Source of the DNA: a bacterium
GTDB lineage: Bacteria; Electryoneota; RPQS01
Direction of reading: 5' to 3'
Length of the DNA: 64,000 nt
NCBI GenBank assembly: GCA_016702305.1
Contig: JADJEH010000009.1
Coordinates: 1-64,000, forward strand
Under the pieces are notes generated by a model. It did not search any database. It had not been told where the DNA came from and saw nothing but the letters and a program-made list of their open reading frames with translations. Below, one piece after another: positions 44,178 through 54,400 of this stretch. Every line of letters begins with the position of its first letter. The stretch's first letter is position 1. The translations under genes and the position numbers were made by a program.

Positions 44178-44693
44178 CTAAGATCCTTTTTGCCCTTGTA
44201 GCAATGCGGTAAGTTTCGTATCAAATCGTTTGCGAATGTCTTCGACGCGTTGCCGGTTCACCCCGAGGTCCCCCTTGCCCAACCGCGACGCCGAGCGCAC
44301 CTCCATCTGGCCGCGCGATTCATCCAGCGCGAATTCCACGTCGTCGCGAAATCCCCACAGCTTCGAATGAAACTCGACGTGCATGTAATCCACGCGGCTC
44401 ACCAGCACGATCGCCCGCGGCATTTCCGAGATCGCCTCTTTCAGCAGCCCGTAGGCTACCTGCCGGTCCACGCCGGTGAACAGAATCGGATCTATCTTGT
44501 TTTCGGGCCGTGTCGCTTGCGACGAAACGCAATTGGGAAACTCTGGACACGGTTTGAGCTGCCCATAGAACACCCCGAGCTTCTCCGGTATGGGGCTCAG
44601 GGCCTTGATGGACTGGCGGATGCCAAACGCCAACACCAGCAGCAATACCGCCAGCAACGCCAGCACGGTCATGAATCTGTTTCCATGAGACAT
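44178..44693 (-). CDS. Membrane-anchored DUF1499 protein
   Basis: The 171-residue product starts MSHGNRFMTVLALL with one membrane helix. The DUF1499 signature CPEFPNCVSSQA follows, then DRQVAYGLLKEAISEMPRA, and RLGKGDLGVNRQRVEDIRKRF near the end. Function is unknown. The frame is open to 44816, but the upstream part is Cys-rich and lacks family similarity, so ATG 44693 is preferred. It forms a two-gene unit with the DUF2141 gene. Confidence 0.87.
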   Translation of the reverse strand: MSHGNRFMTVLALLAVLLLVLAFGIRQSIKALSPIPEKLGVFYGQLKPCPEFPNCVSSQATRPENKIDPILFTGVDRQVAYGLLKEAISEMPRAIVLVSRVDYMHVEFHSKLWGFRDDVEFALDESRGQMEVRSASRLGKGDLGVNRQRVEDIRKRFDTKLTALLQGQKGS

Positions 44694-44766
44694 AGTTTTA
44701 CAGGATACAAAGGTGCACGCTAACATGCAAGCGGCGGCCCCCGCCGGCCGCCGCTCACCCCAACAC

Positions 44767-46185
44767 TTACACCACTTTGCGCAGCCACGACCCCTTGTAG
44801 AACAGCCAGACTGCAATCAGGCCGCCCAGCGAATGCGCAATCGTCGCCCCCCAGATCATGCCCACCGGACCCCAATCGAGCAGAATTCCAAACGTGTACA
44901 TGAACGGCACCATTAACAGCCAGGCATGGGCGATACTGAGCAGCATCATCGGACGGTTGTGGCCCGCGCCCTCAAAGACCGTCTCTGCACCAATGTGAAT
45001 TCCAACGAACGGAATGGATATGGCCATGATCCGCAACAGCGAAGCGCCCAATTCGCCGCCGCTTTCGATGCCGAAGAAGGCTGCCACAATCGGCTCCGCG
45101 AAGATGAACACCAGCGCTCCGTACCCGAGCATCACGTAGCCCGCCACGCGAATCGAATGCACGCCGGCAATCCACGACTTCACCAGGTCCTTCGCACCAA
45201 GAAACTGCGCCACCAGCGCTGATGTTCCCAGCGTGAACCCGACCATCGTCATCACACCGAAATGCAGAACCTTCTGCGCCGCGCCAAAGATCGCCACCAC
45301 GTCCGTGCCGTAGCTTGTCACCAATCGCACGCCGAATGTCATCGCCAGCGAAAAGCTCAAGATGTTGATGCCCACCGGCCATCCGATGTTCCAGATCATC
45401 ATGAACTCGTCGCGGCTCGGCCACGGACGCGCAAACCAATGGACACGAATCGGGGATTTGTCCGTGGCCAGCACATACATGCCGATCATGGTCACCAGCA
45501 GGTACGAAGTGCACGCGCCGATGGCCGCGCCGACGATCCCCAGTTCCGGGAACGGGCCGATACCGAAGATCAGCAGCGGGTCGAGGATCATGTTCGTTCC
45601 CGCGCCCAGCAATTGCATCCACCACGCCATGCGCGGCATGCCGATGCAGCGGAACGCCGAGTAGACCGAATACGAGCTGCCCACGATGCCCGCGAACGGG
45701 AACATCCAGTGTCCGTAGTCATACGCCAACTGTTCCACAGCCGGTTCCACGGCCATGAGCGGCAGAATCACCGGCATCAACAGCCACGTCGCGAAGCCGA
45801 TCAGCGTGCCCATAATGATCTTCATCATGAACGCCGAACGGATGGCGATCCCCGACTGTTCCATCGCGCCTTCGCCAAATCGCCGGGCGATCACGGCGTT
45901 CGATCCAACGCCAGTAATGATGTTGAAGGTCATCATCGTCCAGTAGATAGTCATCAGCACGGTCACGGCGGCGACGGGCTCCGTGCCCACTTTCGCCAGC
46001 CAGAACAGGCTGACCATCTCATTGAACGACGCGACCATGAATCCGCCCATCGAAGGAATGCCGTAGGCGACGACCTCCCTGTTGATAGCGCGGCTTTGTT
46101 CGCGCGAAACATCTCTGACGCCCGCCACCTCAGGCGGCAGCGTCAGCACGCTCGCGACTTTATCAGACGGAATAATGGGCAACAT
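44767..46185 (-). CDS. MATE family multidrug/Na+ antiporter (second of a tandem pair)
   Basis: This 472-residue protein has 12 predicted helices of the MATE fold. Recognisable blocks are GIPSMGGFMVASFNEMVSLFWLAK, VGSNAVIARRFGEG, ILDPLLIFGIGPFPELGIVGAA and GFTLGTSALVAQFLGAKD. MATE transporters export cationic drugs or metabolites using Na+ or H+ gradients. It resembles its upstream neighbour over the whole length (shared ILDPLLIFGIGPFP) and probably arose by tandem duplication. The 171-bp gap before it has no strong terminator, so it may be co-transcribed. Confidence 0.92.
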   Translation of the reverse strand: MLPIIPSDKVASVLTLPPEVAGVRDVSREQSRAINREVVAYGIPSMGGFMVASFNEMVSLFWLAKVGTEPVAAVTVLMTIYWTMMTFNIITGVGSNAVIARRFGEGAMEQSGIAIRSAFMMKIIMGTLIGFATWLLMPVILPLMAVEPAVEQLAYDYGHWMFPFAGIVGSSYSVYSAFRCIGMPRMAWWMQLLGAGTNMILDPLLIFGIGPFPELGIVGAAIGACTSYLLVTMIGMYVLATDKSPIRVHWFARPWPSRDEFMMIWNIGWPVGINILSFSLAMTFGVRLVTSYGTDVVAIFGAAQKVLHFGVMTMVGFTLGTSALVAQFLGAKDLVKSWIAGVHSIRVAGYVMLGYGALVFIFAEPIVAAFFGIESGGELGASLLRIMAISIPFVGIHIGAETVFEGAGHNRPMMLLSIAHAWLLMVPFMYTFGILLDWGPVGMIWGATIAHSLGGLIAVWLFYKGSWLRKVV

Positions 46186-46259
46186 AATCTATGATCCGCG
46201 AAGCACGACCCCACGCCGCCTTCGCCCGCTAAATGAAAAAACATGCCTTCTGACGTCAG

Positions 46260-46277
46260 ACTTCATACTTCATACTT
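46260..46277. repeat. Heptamer tandem repeat
   Basis: ACTTCAT occurs twice and is followed by ACTT, in the gap between the two MATE genes. It is related to the ATTTCAG/ATTTCAT heptamers at 299-319. Confidence 0.55.
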
Positions 46278-46356
46278 TCCCCAACTCACCACCCCCGGCC
46301 TCCTGAACTGACCAATCACCACTATCTCGATCCCTTCAATCAACCGGACTAACAGA

Positions 46357-47778
46357 TCAGAGCTGTTCGTCCACCAGCCAATGCCCGCGTCGGTAAATAA
46401 GGAAGAACAGCCCGCTCCCCGCGACATGCCCCAGCGCATAGCCCACCAGCATACCATACGGCCCGAAGTGGAGCCACCGACCCAACAGCAGCATGAACAG
46501 CACGATCAGCAGCCAGTCCATTACAATGCCGAACATCATCGGGGTAAGATTCTTGCCCGCGCCATTGTAGGAGTTACTCATCATCTCCAGGCCGGCCCGG
46601 AACGGCAGCGACAGCACGAGCAGGCGCAAGTACCACACGCCCTGCTCCACGGCCGCAGGCTCCTGGAAGAACCACGTGACCAGCGGTTTGCTGAACAGCC
46701 AGATCAGGATGACAAACGTGGCGCCCCAGATCGCCGAAAGTCTGATGGCAATTCGTGACGTATGCCACGCATTTTCTTTCTCCCGGGCGCCCAGATATTG
46801 TCCCACCAGTGCACCGGTCCCCAGCCCTAGTCCGACATTGACCATGTGCCCGAAGCGTAAGACGCGCTGCGCCATGCCGAACAGCGCCACGACCAGCGTT
46901 CCGAAATGCGCGAACAGCCCGACCACCGCCGAGTTCATGAGCGCGAAACTCAGCGCGCTGAATCCGCTCGGGAATCCGATCTTCAATACCTGTTTCATCT
47001 CGTTGCGCGGCAGTTTCTTGAGGCTCCACGAAACCACCACCGGCGATTCCTTGCGCGAAAGCAGCCACGCACCGACCACCGACACCGTGATGAAACCGAC
47101 CGAGTTGGCAATCGAGGCTCCGACAATCCCCAGCCGCGGGAACGGACCGATACCAAATATGAGTAGCGGATCGAGAATCAGGTTCAGCGCCACGCCGATG
47201 ACCGACACCCACATCCCGGCCTGCGGTCGCCCGATGCCTCTAAACGCCGTGTAGACCGAAAAGCTGACCATGGTGAAACCGAAACAGAGGCTGTTCAGAA
47301 TCCCGTAATGATAGGCCAGTTTCGCCACGTCAGGTTCGGTCCCATATAGCGTTAGAGCCCACGGCAGGATCGCCACCCCGATAAGCCCTAAACCCGTCCC
47401 GAAAAAGAACTTCAGGAAAAACGTTGCGCGGATGGCCTCGGCCGTCGGGCTGCCTCCCCCTTGTCCGAACCGCCGACTGATCAGGGCCACACTGCCTGAC
47501 CCGACGATATTGTTGGGAAACGTCAGGACCCACGAGAACGCTCCGAACACGGTCACCGCGGCCACCGGAGCGGCTCCGATCTTCGCCAGCCAGAAAATGT
47601 TCACCGCATCATACAAGCTGAGGAGGAGGAAGCTCGCCATCGAGGGCAGCCCCATGTCCAAGACGCGCCGCAACAACACCTTCTCCAGCCCTAAGGGAGG
47701 CGTGGAGTAGGCCTTCGATGGGCCGTCACTCAACTGTTTAAGCGGTTTCTTGAATGTGGATTCTATGACGGAGAACAT
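46357..47778 (-). CDS. MATE family multidrug/Na+ antiporter (first of a tandem pair)
   Basis: This 473-residue, 12-helix MATE protein has the blocks GLPSMASFLLLSLYDAVNIFWLAK, GSGSVALISRRFGQG, ILDPLLIFGIGPFPRLG and GLGLGTGALVGQYLGARE. The ATG at 47778 has no clear Shine-Dalgarno and lies 13 nt after a strong hairpin/T-tract. A downstream alternative (TTG near the GGAGAAGG about 100 bp in) would still leave all helices intact. The upstream leader ORF, terminator and operator-bearing promoter suggest that expression is controlled both at initiation and by attenuation (see separate entries). Confidence 0.92.
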   Translation of the reverse strand: MFSVIESTFKKPLKQLSDGPSKAYSTPPLGLEKVLLRRVLDMGLPSMASFLLLSLYDAVNIFWLAKIGAAPVAAVTVFGAFSWVLTFPNNIVGSGSVALISRRFGQGGGSPTAEAIRATFFLKFFFGTGLGLIGVAILPWALTLYGTEPDVAKLAYHYGILNSLCFGFTMVSFSVYTAFRGIGRPQAGMWVSVIGVALNLILDPLLIFGIGPFPRLGIVGASIANSVGFITVSVVGAWLLSRKESPVVVSWSLKKLPRNEMKQVLKIGFPSGFSALSFALMNSAVVGLFAHFGTLVVALFGMAQRVLRFGHMVNVGLGLGTGALVGQYLGAREKENAWHTSRIAIRLSAIWGATFVILIWLFSKPLVTWFFQEPAAVEQGVWYLRLLVLSLPFRAGLEMMSNSYNGAGKNLTPMMFGIVMDWLLIVLFMLLLGRWLHFGPYGMLVGYALGHVAGSGLFFLIYRRGHWLVDEQL

Positions 47779-47790
47779 GATTGGAACAGA

Positions 47791-47821
47791 AAAAAGCCCA
47801 TCGAATGTCTTCGATGGGCTT
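47791..47821 (-). terminator. Attenuator-like terminator in the MATE leader
   Basis: A perfect 12-bp stem (AAGCCCATCGAA with TTCGATGGGCTT, loop 4 nt) is followed on the minus strand by TTTTTT (overlapping the A-tract 47791-47795). It ends 13 nt before the MATE start. Its 5' arm GCCCATCG is also complementary to CGATGGGC inside the leader ORF (47863-47870), giving an alternative pairing. Confidence 0.8.
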
Positions 47822-47845
47822 AATTATTCAAGACTTAAATCGGGT

Positions 47846-47959
47846 TCAAGTCGAGCGCAATGGCCCATCGCGCAACACAACCGGCAGGTCCGTGACGTTC
47901 TTAGCGAACACACGTACTGACGCACGGGCGGTTTGGTTGGTGACGGGAGTCTGGAACAT
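47846..47959 (-). CDS. Putative leader peptide of the MATE operon (37 aa)
   Basis: This is a short ORF with ATG at 47959 and TGA at 47846-47848, preceded by AAGG 4 nt upstream. The peptide starts MFQTPVTNQTARASV and ends VVLRDGPLRST; it has no family. It lies between the promoter and the terminator. Codons 31-33 contain CGATGGGC, which can pair with the terminator 5' arm. A ribosome ending at the stop would cover this segment and allow the terminator. A ribosome stalled early would leave it free to form the antiterminator. Function is inferred from architecture. Confidence 0.5.
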   Translation of the reverse strand: MFQTPVTNQTARASVRVFAKNVTDLPVVLRDGPLRST

Positions 47960-47998
47960 TGGACCTTGATTTCGTGTTTGCAGGATTGTACTGCACTT

Positions 47999-48027
47999 AT
48001 GATACTAAACGCCGTTTAGTTTGTCAA
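47999..48027 (-). promoter_or_regulatory. Promoter of the MATE leader transcript
   Basis: Minus-strand TTGACA (48027-48022) and TATCAT (48004-47999) have exactly 17 bp between them. Predicted start near 47992, 33 nt before the leader ATG. Confidence 0.75.
48004..48020. promoter_or_regulatory. Palindromic operator in the MATE promoter spacer
   Basis: ACTAAACG-C-CGTTTAGT is a perfect 8-bp inverted repeat with a 1-nt centre, placed between -35 and -10. This is the typical site for a TetR- or MarR-like repressor of an efflux gene; no such regulator gene is adjacent. Confidence 0.6.
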
Positions 48028-48029
48028 GC

Positions 48030-48405
48030 GTTTCCGGCTTCAGAATCGGGTCACTAAAGCCGATATTGAGATACGGCCTCTCACGTGATGCTCGCGCCAG
48101 CGGCGATCGTTCTCTTTCCGCGCGGGTTAATTGGCGTGCCACTCTGCACGGCACCCCCTCAGCCGGGGGCCTCCGGCCCCGGTTCTGCGTTGGCCCAGCC
48201 GCACGGGCTTGCAACTCTGAGGGGTTTTTGATAAGTTGGATAATCTTTGGGTCTTCAATTAGTTATGGAGGTGTCCGAGCGACACTTGTTCGGAACGGTT
48301 TGGTCGCCAATATGGCACCCCCCGGTGTGGGACACCGCAATACAGAACGGTTGAAAATCCCACAATATCACCGGATCTCCATTTGATTCAGCTATTGGAC
48401 GGAAC
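48030..48405. other. Non-coding region between the MATE promoter and sprA
   Basis: About 375 bp. Short ORFs on both strands (for example 48005-48214 minus and 48021-48386 plus) are Arg/Ser-rich and overlap the promoter or each other, so they are not called. The region holds the folded segment at 48155-48229 and presumably the sprA promoter, which I could not place. Confidence 0.4.
48155..48229 (+). terminator. Branched hairpin with T-tract, possible end of a small plus-strand RNA
   Basis: CCCCTCAG (48155-48162) pairs perfectly with CTGAGGGG (48217-48224), enclosing two GC-rich sub-hairpins (CCGGGG/CCCCGG and AGCC/GGCT). TTTTT follows at 48225-48229. It could terminate an unrecognised plus-strand RNA upstream of sprA. 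Confidence 0.4.
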
Positions 48406-51400
48406 TTGTTGAAGCCTCCGAAGGGAGTTTTGTTGCTCTTTCTGGCCTGCCTCTGCGCATGCGGTATTTCCGCACGCGCCGAGGTGGGCTTTTCGTTCTT
48501 GTTACCCACGGATCGCGACGCTCAGCCCTTTTTGCGGCCGCGGCACCAGGGTCTAAGCATGGACACGACCCGGGGTATCCTGATCGAATCCGATCAGTTC
48601 CGCAAGATTGAACCGGCCTATGATTCCCTCTACACGCGGGTTGAAATTTCGATTCGCGGCAGCAAGCAGAATCTCTACCAGCCGCTCGTTCTCGACTACG
48701 CGCAGTACCGCGATTTGCGCTTTGCCTACGACCTGCGCAAGGTCTTCCGCGAGATTACGATCAAGGATTTCAAGGCCGCCGCCGCCGCCCGGGCCGGGGA
48801 AGGCATCGCGATTGACGTGCCCTTCCGCATCAAGTCCAAGACCTTCCGGCGTATCTTCGGCGGTGACAACATCGGCTTGCGCGTGCAGGGTACGATTACC
48901 ATTGACGGCAAGCTGCGCCAGCAGAAATTCGACGAATTGCAGGCCGCCAACCAGCGCAACAGCAACACGAATTTCAATATTGATATGACGCAGCGCTTCA
49001 CCATCGCCGGCAAGATCGGTGAAAAGGTGCAAGTTGACGTTAATCAGGACTCCGAACGGCTCTTCGACTTCGAGAACTCGCTCAAGCTCACCTACACGGG
49101 TGACAAAGACGAGATCATTCAAAAGGTCGAAGCTGGAAACGTCTCGCTCAATCTCGGCACGCGGCTGGCGACGTTCTCCGGACAGAATAAAGGTCTGTTC
49201 GGCTTGAAGACCGAGGCGAAGATCGGCGCGCTGTCGCTGACCGGTATCGCCTCGCTCGAGCGCGGCCAGAAGAACAAACAGCGCCCCAACGACGACGCGC
49301 GCCGCGCGCAGTGGTCCGAAAACGACTTCCTGCAGAACGTCTACTTCTGGATCACCGATCAAGCATTCTCGTCGAGCAACGGATCCCGGTACGTGGACGG
49401 CTACCGCGAAAACTACCGCCGTCTCAGTAACCGTCAACACGTCGTTGCGGATGTGCCACTCTCCGAAATCGAAGTCTGGGTCTCCTCCGACGTGCCGACG
49501 GGCGGGTTGCAAGGCGTACAGACCAGTGACGGCTTTGCCGTGGCCATTCAGAATTTCGACCGCCTGGAATTGCCCGAAGACTCTATTCGCTCGGGACAGA
49601 ACGAATACAACGGCACCTTCCGCCGCCTGACGCCTGAAACGGATTATCTGTTCGACCGGCAGTTGGGCTATATTCGTTTGCGCACGCCGCTGCAGAACAA
49701 CACGGCCTTGGCCTGCGCCTTCGTAACGGTGGACGGCGACACGTTCGGCACGATCAGCGCGGACACCTCCGGTGTGCGCCTGATTCTGCTGCGGCCGCAA
49801 GTCCCGGCGCCCTCGGATTTGAGCTGGAACCTGATGTTCCGCCATGTCTACTCGGTGCAAACAGCCAATATTGATGCAGCCAACTTCCAGATGCGCATTG
49901 TGCGCGGTGAAGCCAACGCCGGCGGTGAAGAAGAAGGCCTGAGTACGGGCGAAACCTATCTTTCGTTCTTCCAATTTGACCGCGAAGGCAACACCGGCGG
50001 CACAACGCCCGATGGACTAGTGGACAACTACTCGGCGATTCTCGATCCCGAGCACGGCGAGATTCACTTTCTTGATTTGACTCCGTTCAGCCCTTCCGGC
50101 GTCTACGATCTTGCCGGCCCGAACCCGACCGAACTCTCGTTGCTGTGGGATCTCGCGTCGCTTGAAGCCACTGATTCGGCGGGCTACGTGGATTCCACGA
50201 TGTACACGCAGGTCGCCTCGCAGGTTGCCCAGGGCGGCCGCAAGTGGATATTCCGCACCGAGTACAAAGGCGCCACCTCGCAATACAATCTCGGGCCGCT
50301 CGTTCTGGAAGGCTCCGAAGAGGTCACGCTTAACGGCGTGCCGCTCGTGCGCGGCAGCGACTATACGATTGACTATCTGTCGGGCGAACTCAAGATTCTC
50401 AACGAAGCCGCCAAGGCCGCCAACGCCAATCTCGAGATCACCTACGAGTCCGGACAGGTGTTCCAGCTTGATCGCAAGACGCTGCTCGGCGCGCGCGCCG
50501 AATACGAACTCTGGCAGGATTCGTACGTTGGCGGCATGATGCTCTACCTGAACGAAAAGTCCCTCGACAAGCGCGTGCGCATCGGCAATGAACCGATTCG
50601 CAACACGCTCTACGACTTGAACACCCAGCTCAAGTTCAAGCCGACTTTTCTCACGGCCCTCGCCGATCGGTTGCCGCTCGTGCGCACGAATGCGCCGTCT
50701 GAATTCGTGATTGACGGTGAGGTCGCGCAGGTCTTCCCGAATCCGAACTCGCTGTCGAACTCCGCGACCGGCGACCTCAATGGCGTGGCCTTCCTCGATG
50801 ACTACGAGTCGTCGCGCCGTTCGGCGCCGCTCGGACTCTTGCGCAAGAATTGGCAAATCTCTTCGATCCCCGAAAATCCCGCAATTGACTCGCTGCGCGG
50901 CCGCTTCCGCTGGTGGAATCCGCGCCCCGAAGAACAGGTTCGCGTGCAGGACGTCTATCCCGAACGCGAAGTCAATTCGCAGGTGGCCGACCGCCTGCAG
51001 TCCATGATTCTCGAATTTGTGCCCGACCAATCCACCGGTCGACCCGAAGAGAGCTGGGGCGGCGTGATGCGCTATCTTGGTGCGGGTTACGAAGACCAGT
51101 CGCGCGCGCAGTTCCTGGAGTTCTGGATTCAGTTGCCCGCGCGGGAGGGCGGTGAATTGGTCGTAGACCTCGGTGCGCTCTCCGAAGACGCGCTGCCCAA
51201 CGACTCCATGGACACTGAGGATCGCCCTGAGCCCGGCGAAATCGTCTCCTCTCCGCGCCGCGAATATGGCAACGGCGTGCTGAGCCCCGATGAAGACACC
51301 GGTATTGACAGCGTGGATGCACCCGATCCCGAGGACATGGCGTATTGGAACGGCCCGACCCGGCCGCCTGTGCCGTCGTGGGACGATTGGCAGTATACGA

Positions 51401-54400
51401 TCGGGTCGAGCGATTACAAGTTCATCAACGGCACCGAAAACAGTCTCAACGACGAGTCCGGCAATATTCCCGACAGCGAAGACCTAAATGGCAACGGCAC
51501 GCTCGATCAGGCCAACGACTACTTCAGCTACACGATTGAGCTGAACGACAACAATCCTTATATCGTCGGCGGTCAGACCAATGAACGCCGCTGGCGTCTG
51601 TTCCGTATTCCGCTCGACAGCGACGATCCCGCCGTCTTGCGCACGGTCGGCAATCCCAGTCTGACCAACATCCGCTTCGCGCGTATGTACATGACGGGCC
51701 GCACCGACTCTTCGCGCATCCAGATCGTGCAGAACGACATCGTCTCCAACGAGTGGCTGCCGCAGTACGTGAACGCTGACTCCACCGAGTTTGTGTCCGT
51801 CGCCGTCATCAACAACCACGAAAATCCCGGTTACGAGAGCCCGCCCGGCGTGCAAGGTGAGATTGATCCGATCACCAATCTGCGCCAGCGCGAGCAGAGT
51901 CTAGTGCTCAAGATCAATGAACTGGGCGGCGCCGGTGCACCCACGGAATTCTTTGTGGCCAAGAACCTGTTCCAGCAGCTCAATATGATCGAGTACAAGC
52001 GGCTGAAGATGTTCATCCACGGCGGCGGCATAGACGAAGCGCTCTTCGAAGACGAGCAGTATCAGCTTGTCCTCCGTCTCGGTTCGTCCTATTCGAACAC
52101 GAGCGACAACTATTACGACATCGTCAAGACGATCTACAAGGGTTGGGACGCGCGCAACGCGATAGACGTGGCCATGAATGACCTGTCGATCCTCAATGCC
52201 TGGCGCGCCGATTCGACCCGCGCCGGCTGGGACCGCCGTATCGCCACGACGAACGGCCGCTTCGGCGTTGCGCTTGATACCCTCAACTTCCCGCAAGACA
52301 GCCTGATCATTGACGGCCGCCCGTCGCTGCAAAACGTTGGTTTCATCGCCCTCGGCATTCGCGCCAAGAAGCACTACAACAATATTGGCGATGAAATCTG
52401 GGTGGACGAACTGCGTGTCTCCGACATCTACAAAGATCCTGGTACCGCCGGCGAATTTGCCACGACCCTCAAAATCGCCGACTTGCTGACGGCGAACGGT
52501 TCTTACACCGAGCGCGACGCCGACTTCCACAATGTCAACACCCGTACAGGCGATCAGCGCTCGACCACGCAATTGCGCGGTTCGCTGAATCTGTCGCTGC
52601 ACAAGTTCGGCCTCGAAAATTACGGCTTTCAACTTCCCGTCAGCGTCAACCGCACAGAGACAGACGAAGTACCGAAGTACGTGCCGAATACCGACGCTCG
52701 CGTGGATCAGGATCACCCCGATTCGACGGTTGTCTCGCGCGCCGTGACGACCACCTTCAACGCCAGCTACTCCAAGTCGGGCAACTCGAAGAACCCGCTG
52801 GTGCGTTGGACGATGGAGAAGCTGCGGCTCGGTTGGGATCACTCCGTTTCCTCGCGCAAGGACTACCTGACCTTGCGTCAGGATCAGACGACGACCAACG
52901 CCCGTGCCGAATATGCCTTCCCCACGGCCAGCGGTCGCGGCATCGCGCCGCTCTGGTTTTTGCAATCCACGCCATTGCTCTCCGAGTTGGGCAATCCACA
53001 TATCTTCATCAAGCCTAAGCAGCTTTCCGGCAACATCAACGCCCGGCGCTCAAACTCCGTGCGCCAGACGCGTGCCGGCGTAAGCACGGCATCGCCCGAT
53101 TTCGGGGCACAGGCCTCGGGCAGCATCGGCTGGGATATCACGCAGACGTTGGGCACCGGCTTTGCTTCGAGCTACGGTTGGACGATGCTGGACATTGACT
53201 CGCTCGATACGAACAACGACGGGCGCATTGACTCGATCACGGCCTCCGCCAAGACCTGGAAAGATCTCACCAATCTGAATCGCCGCGAGCTCAATGCCGA
53301 AGGCTGGAACTGGATCAATACCTATTCGCCGCAGTTCGGTCGCTGGCTTCAGCCGTCCTTTAATTACAACGCGACCTACAACTTTGGCAACCCCAACCGC
53401 TCTAACTCTGCCAATCAGTCCGTTGCCAACAACGCCACGCTCGGCGGCGATCTGTCGCTCGATATGAAGCAGATTTTCGGCGGCGGCGGCGGACTGCGCC
53501 GCGGTGACGCGCGTGACCGCGCGCGCAGTCTCTCGCAAAAGACCGATTCTACACAACACGACTCGACCTCGGCTCCCGCTGAACGCGGACCCGGCTTCTC
53601 ACCGTTGAAGTTTGCGGGCAAGGCCCTCTGGCCGGTGAAGACCGCCCTGCTATTGCTCGACCCGATCCAGTTGAGCATGGACAAAGCCAAGCGTCATTCA
53701 CAAAACGCCGTCAAAGGCCAGGCCGATCTCAACTATCGCCTGGGCTTCACAACCGATCCCGGGATTGCAACCGACACCGCGCTCGTCAGCAATCCGCAAT
53801 CGAATGAGACGTTTGACTACACCGCGCGCTCGGGCATTCGCCTGTCCCGCGACATCCGCACTTCGTTCTCATGGAGCCTGCGCACCGCCGAGAATACCGC
53901 GCAGACGGTTACGGGTTCGAACGAACAGACCTATTTCTGGATCGCCGACGACAACGGCATCGTCACCGAACTGCCCTTCGCGGATGTGACGATGGATTGG
54001 ACCGGACTGGAACGTCTGCCCTTCGTGTCCAAGGCGGCCCGCACGATCTCGCTCAACAGCGGACTTTCGACGCGCTTCAAAGAAGATTGGAAAAACGACG
54101 CGAACAACATTGACGCGCGCAACTACTCGCGCCAGTGGAATCCGCTGATCGGCGTCAACGTCAGTTGGTTGAACGGTCTTGAATCGCAGTTGCGCATCAA
54201 TGCCGCCAGTACCTTGACCGATGCCGTCGTGCAGCGCAGCAAAGCCCGCACATCGTCGCGCGGCGCCACGGGCTCGGTCAGCTACACTCTGCGCTCGGGC
54301 TTCCGTCTGCCGGTGCTCTGGTTCGGTTCGATGCGCCTCGAAAACTCCACGACCTTCTCGCTCAACCTCGACTATCAGACCTCGATCAACGAGAACACGC

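Noticed and set aside
48005..48386. Overlapping Arg/Ser-rich ORFs on both strands upstream of sprA
   Set aside because: They overlap the MATE promoter and each other and look like translations of GC-rich non-coding DNA.
48552..49974. A 473-codon minus-strand ORF inside sprA
   Set aside because: It is antisense to a gene with clear family motifs and has no recognisable domain.
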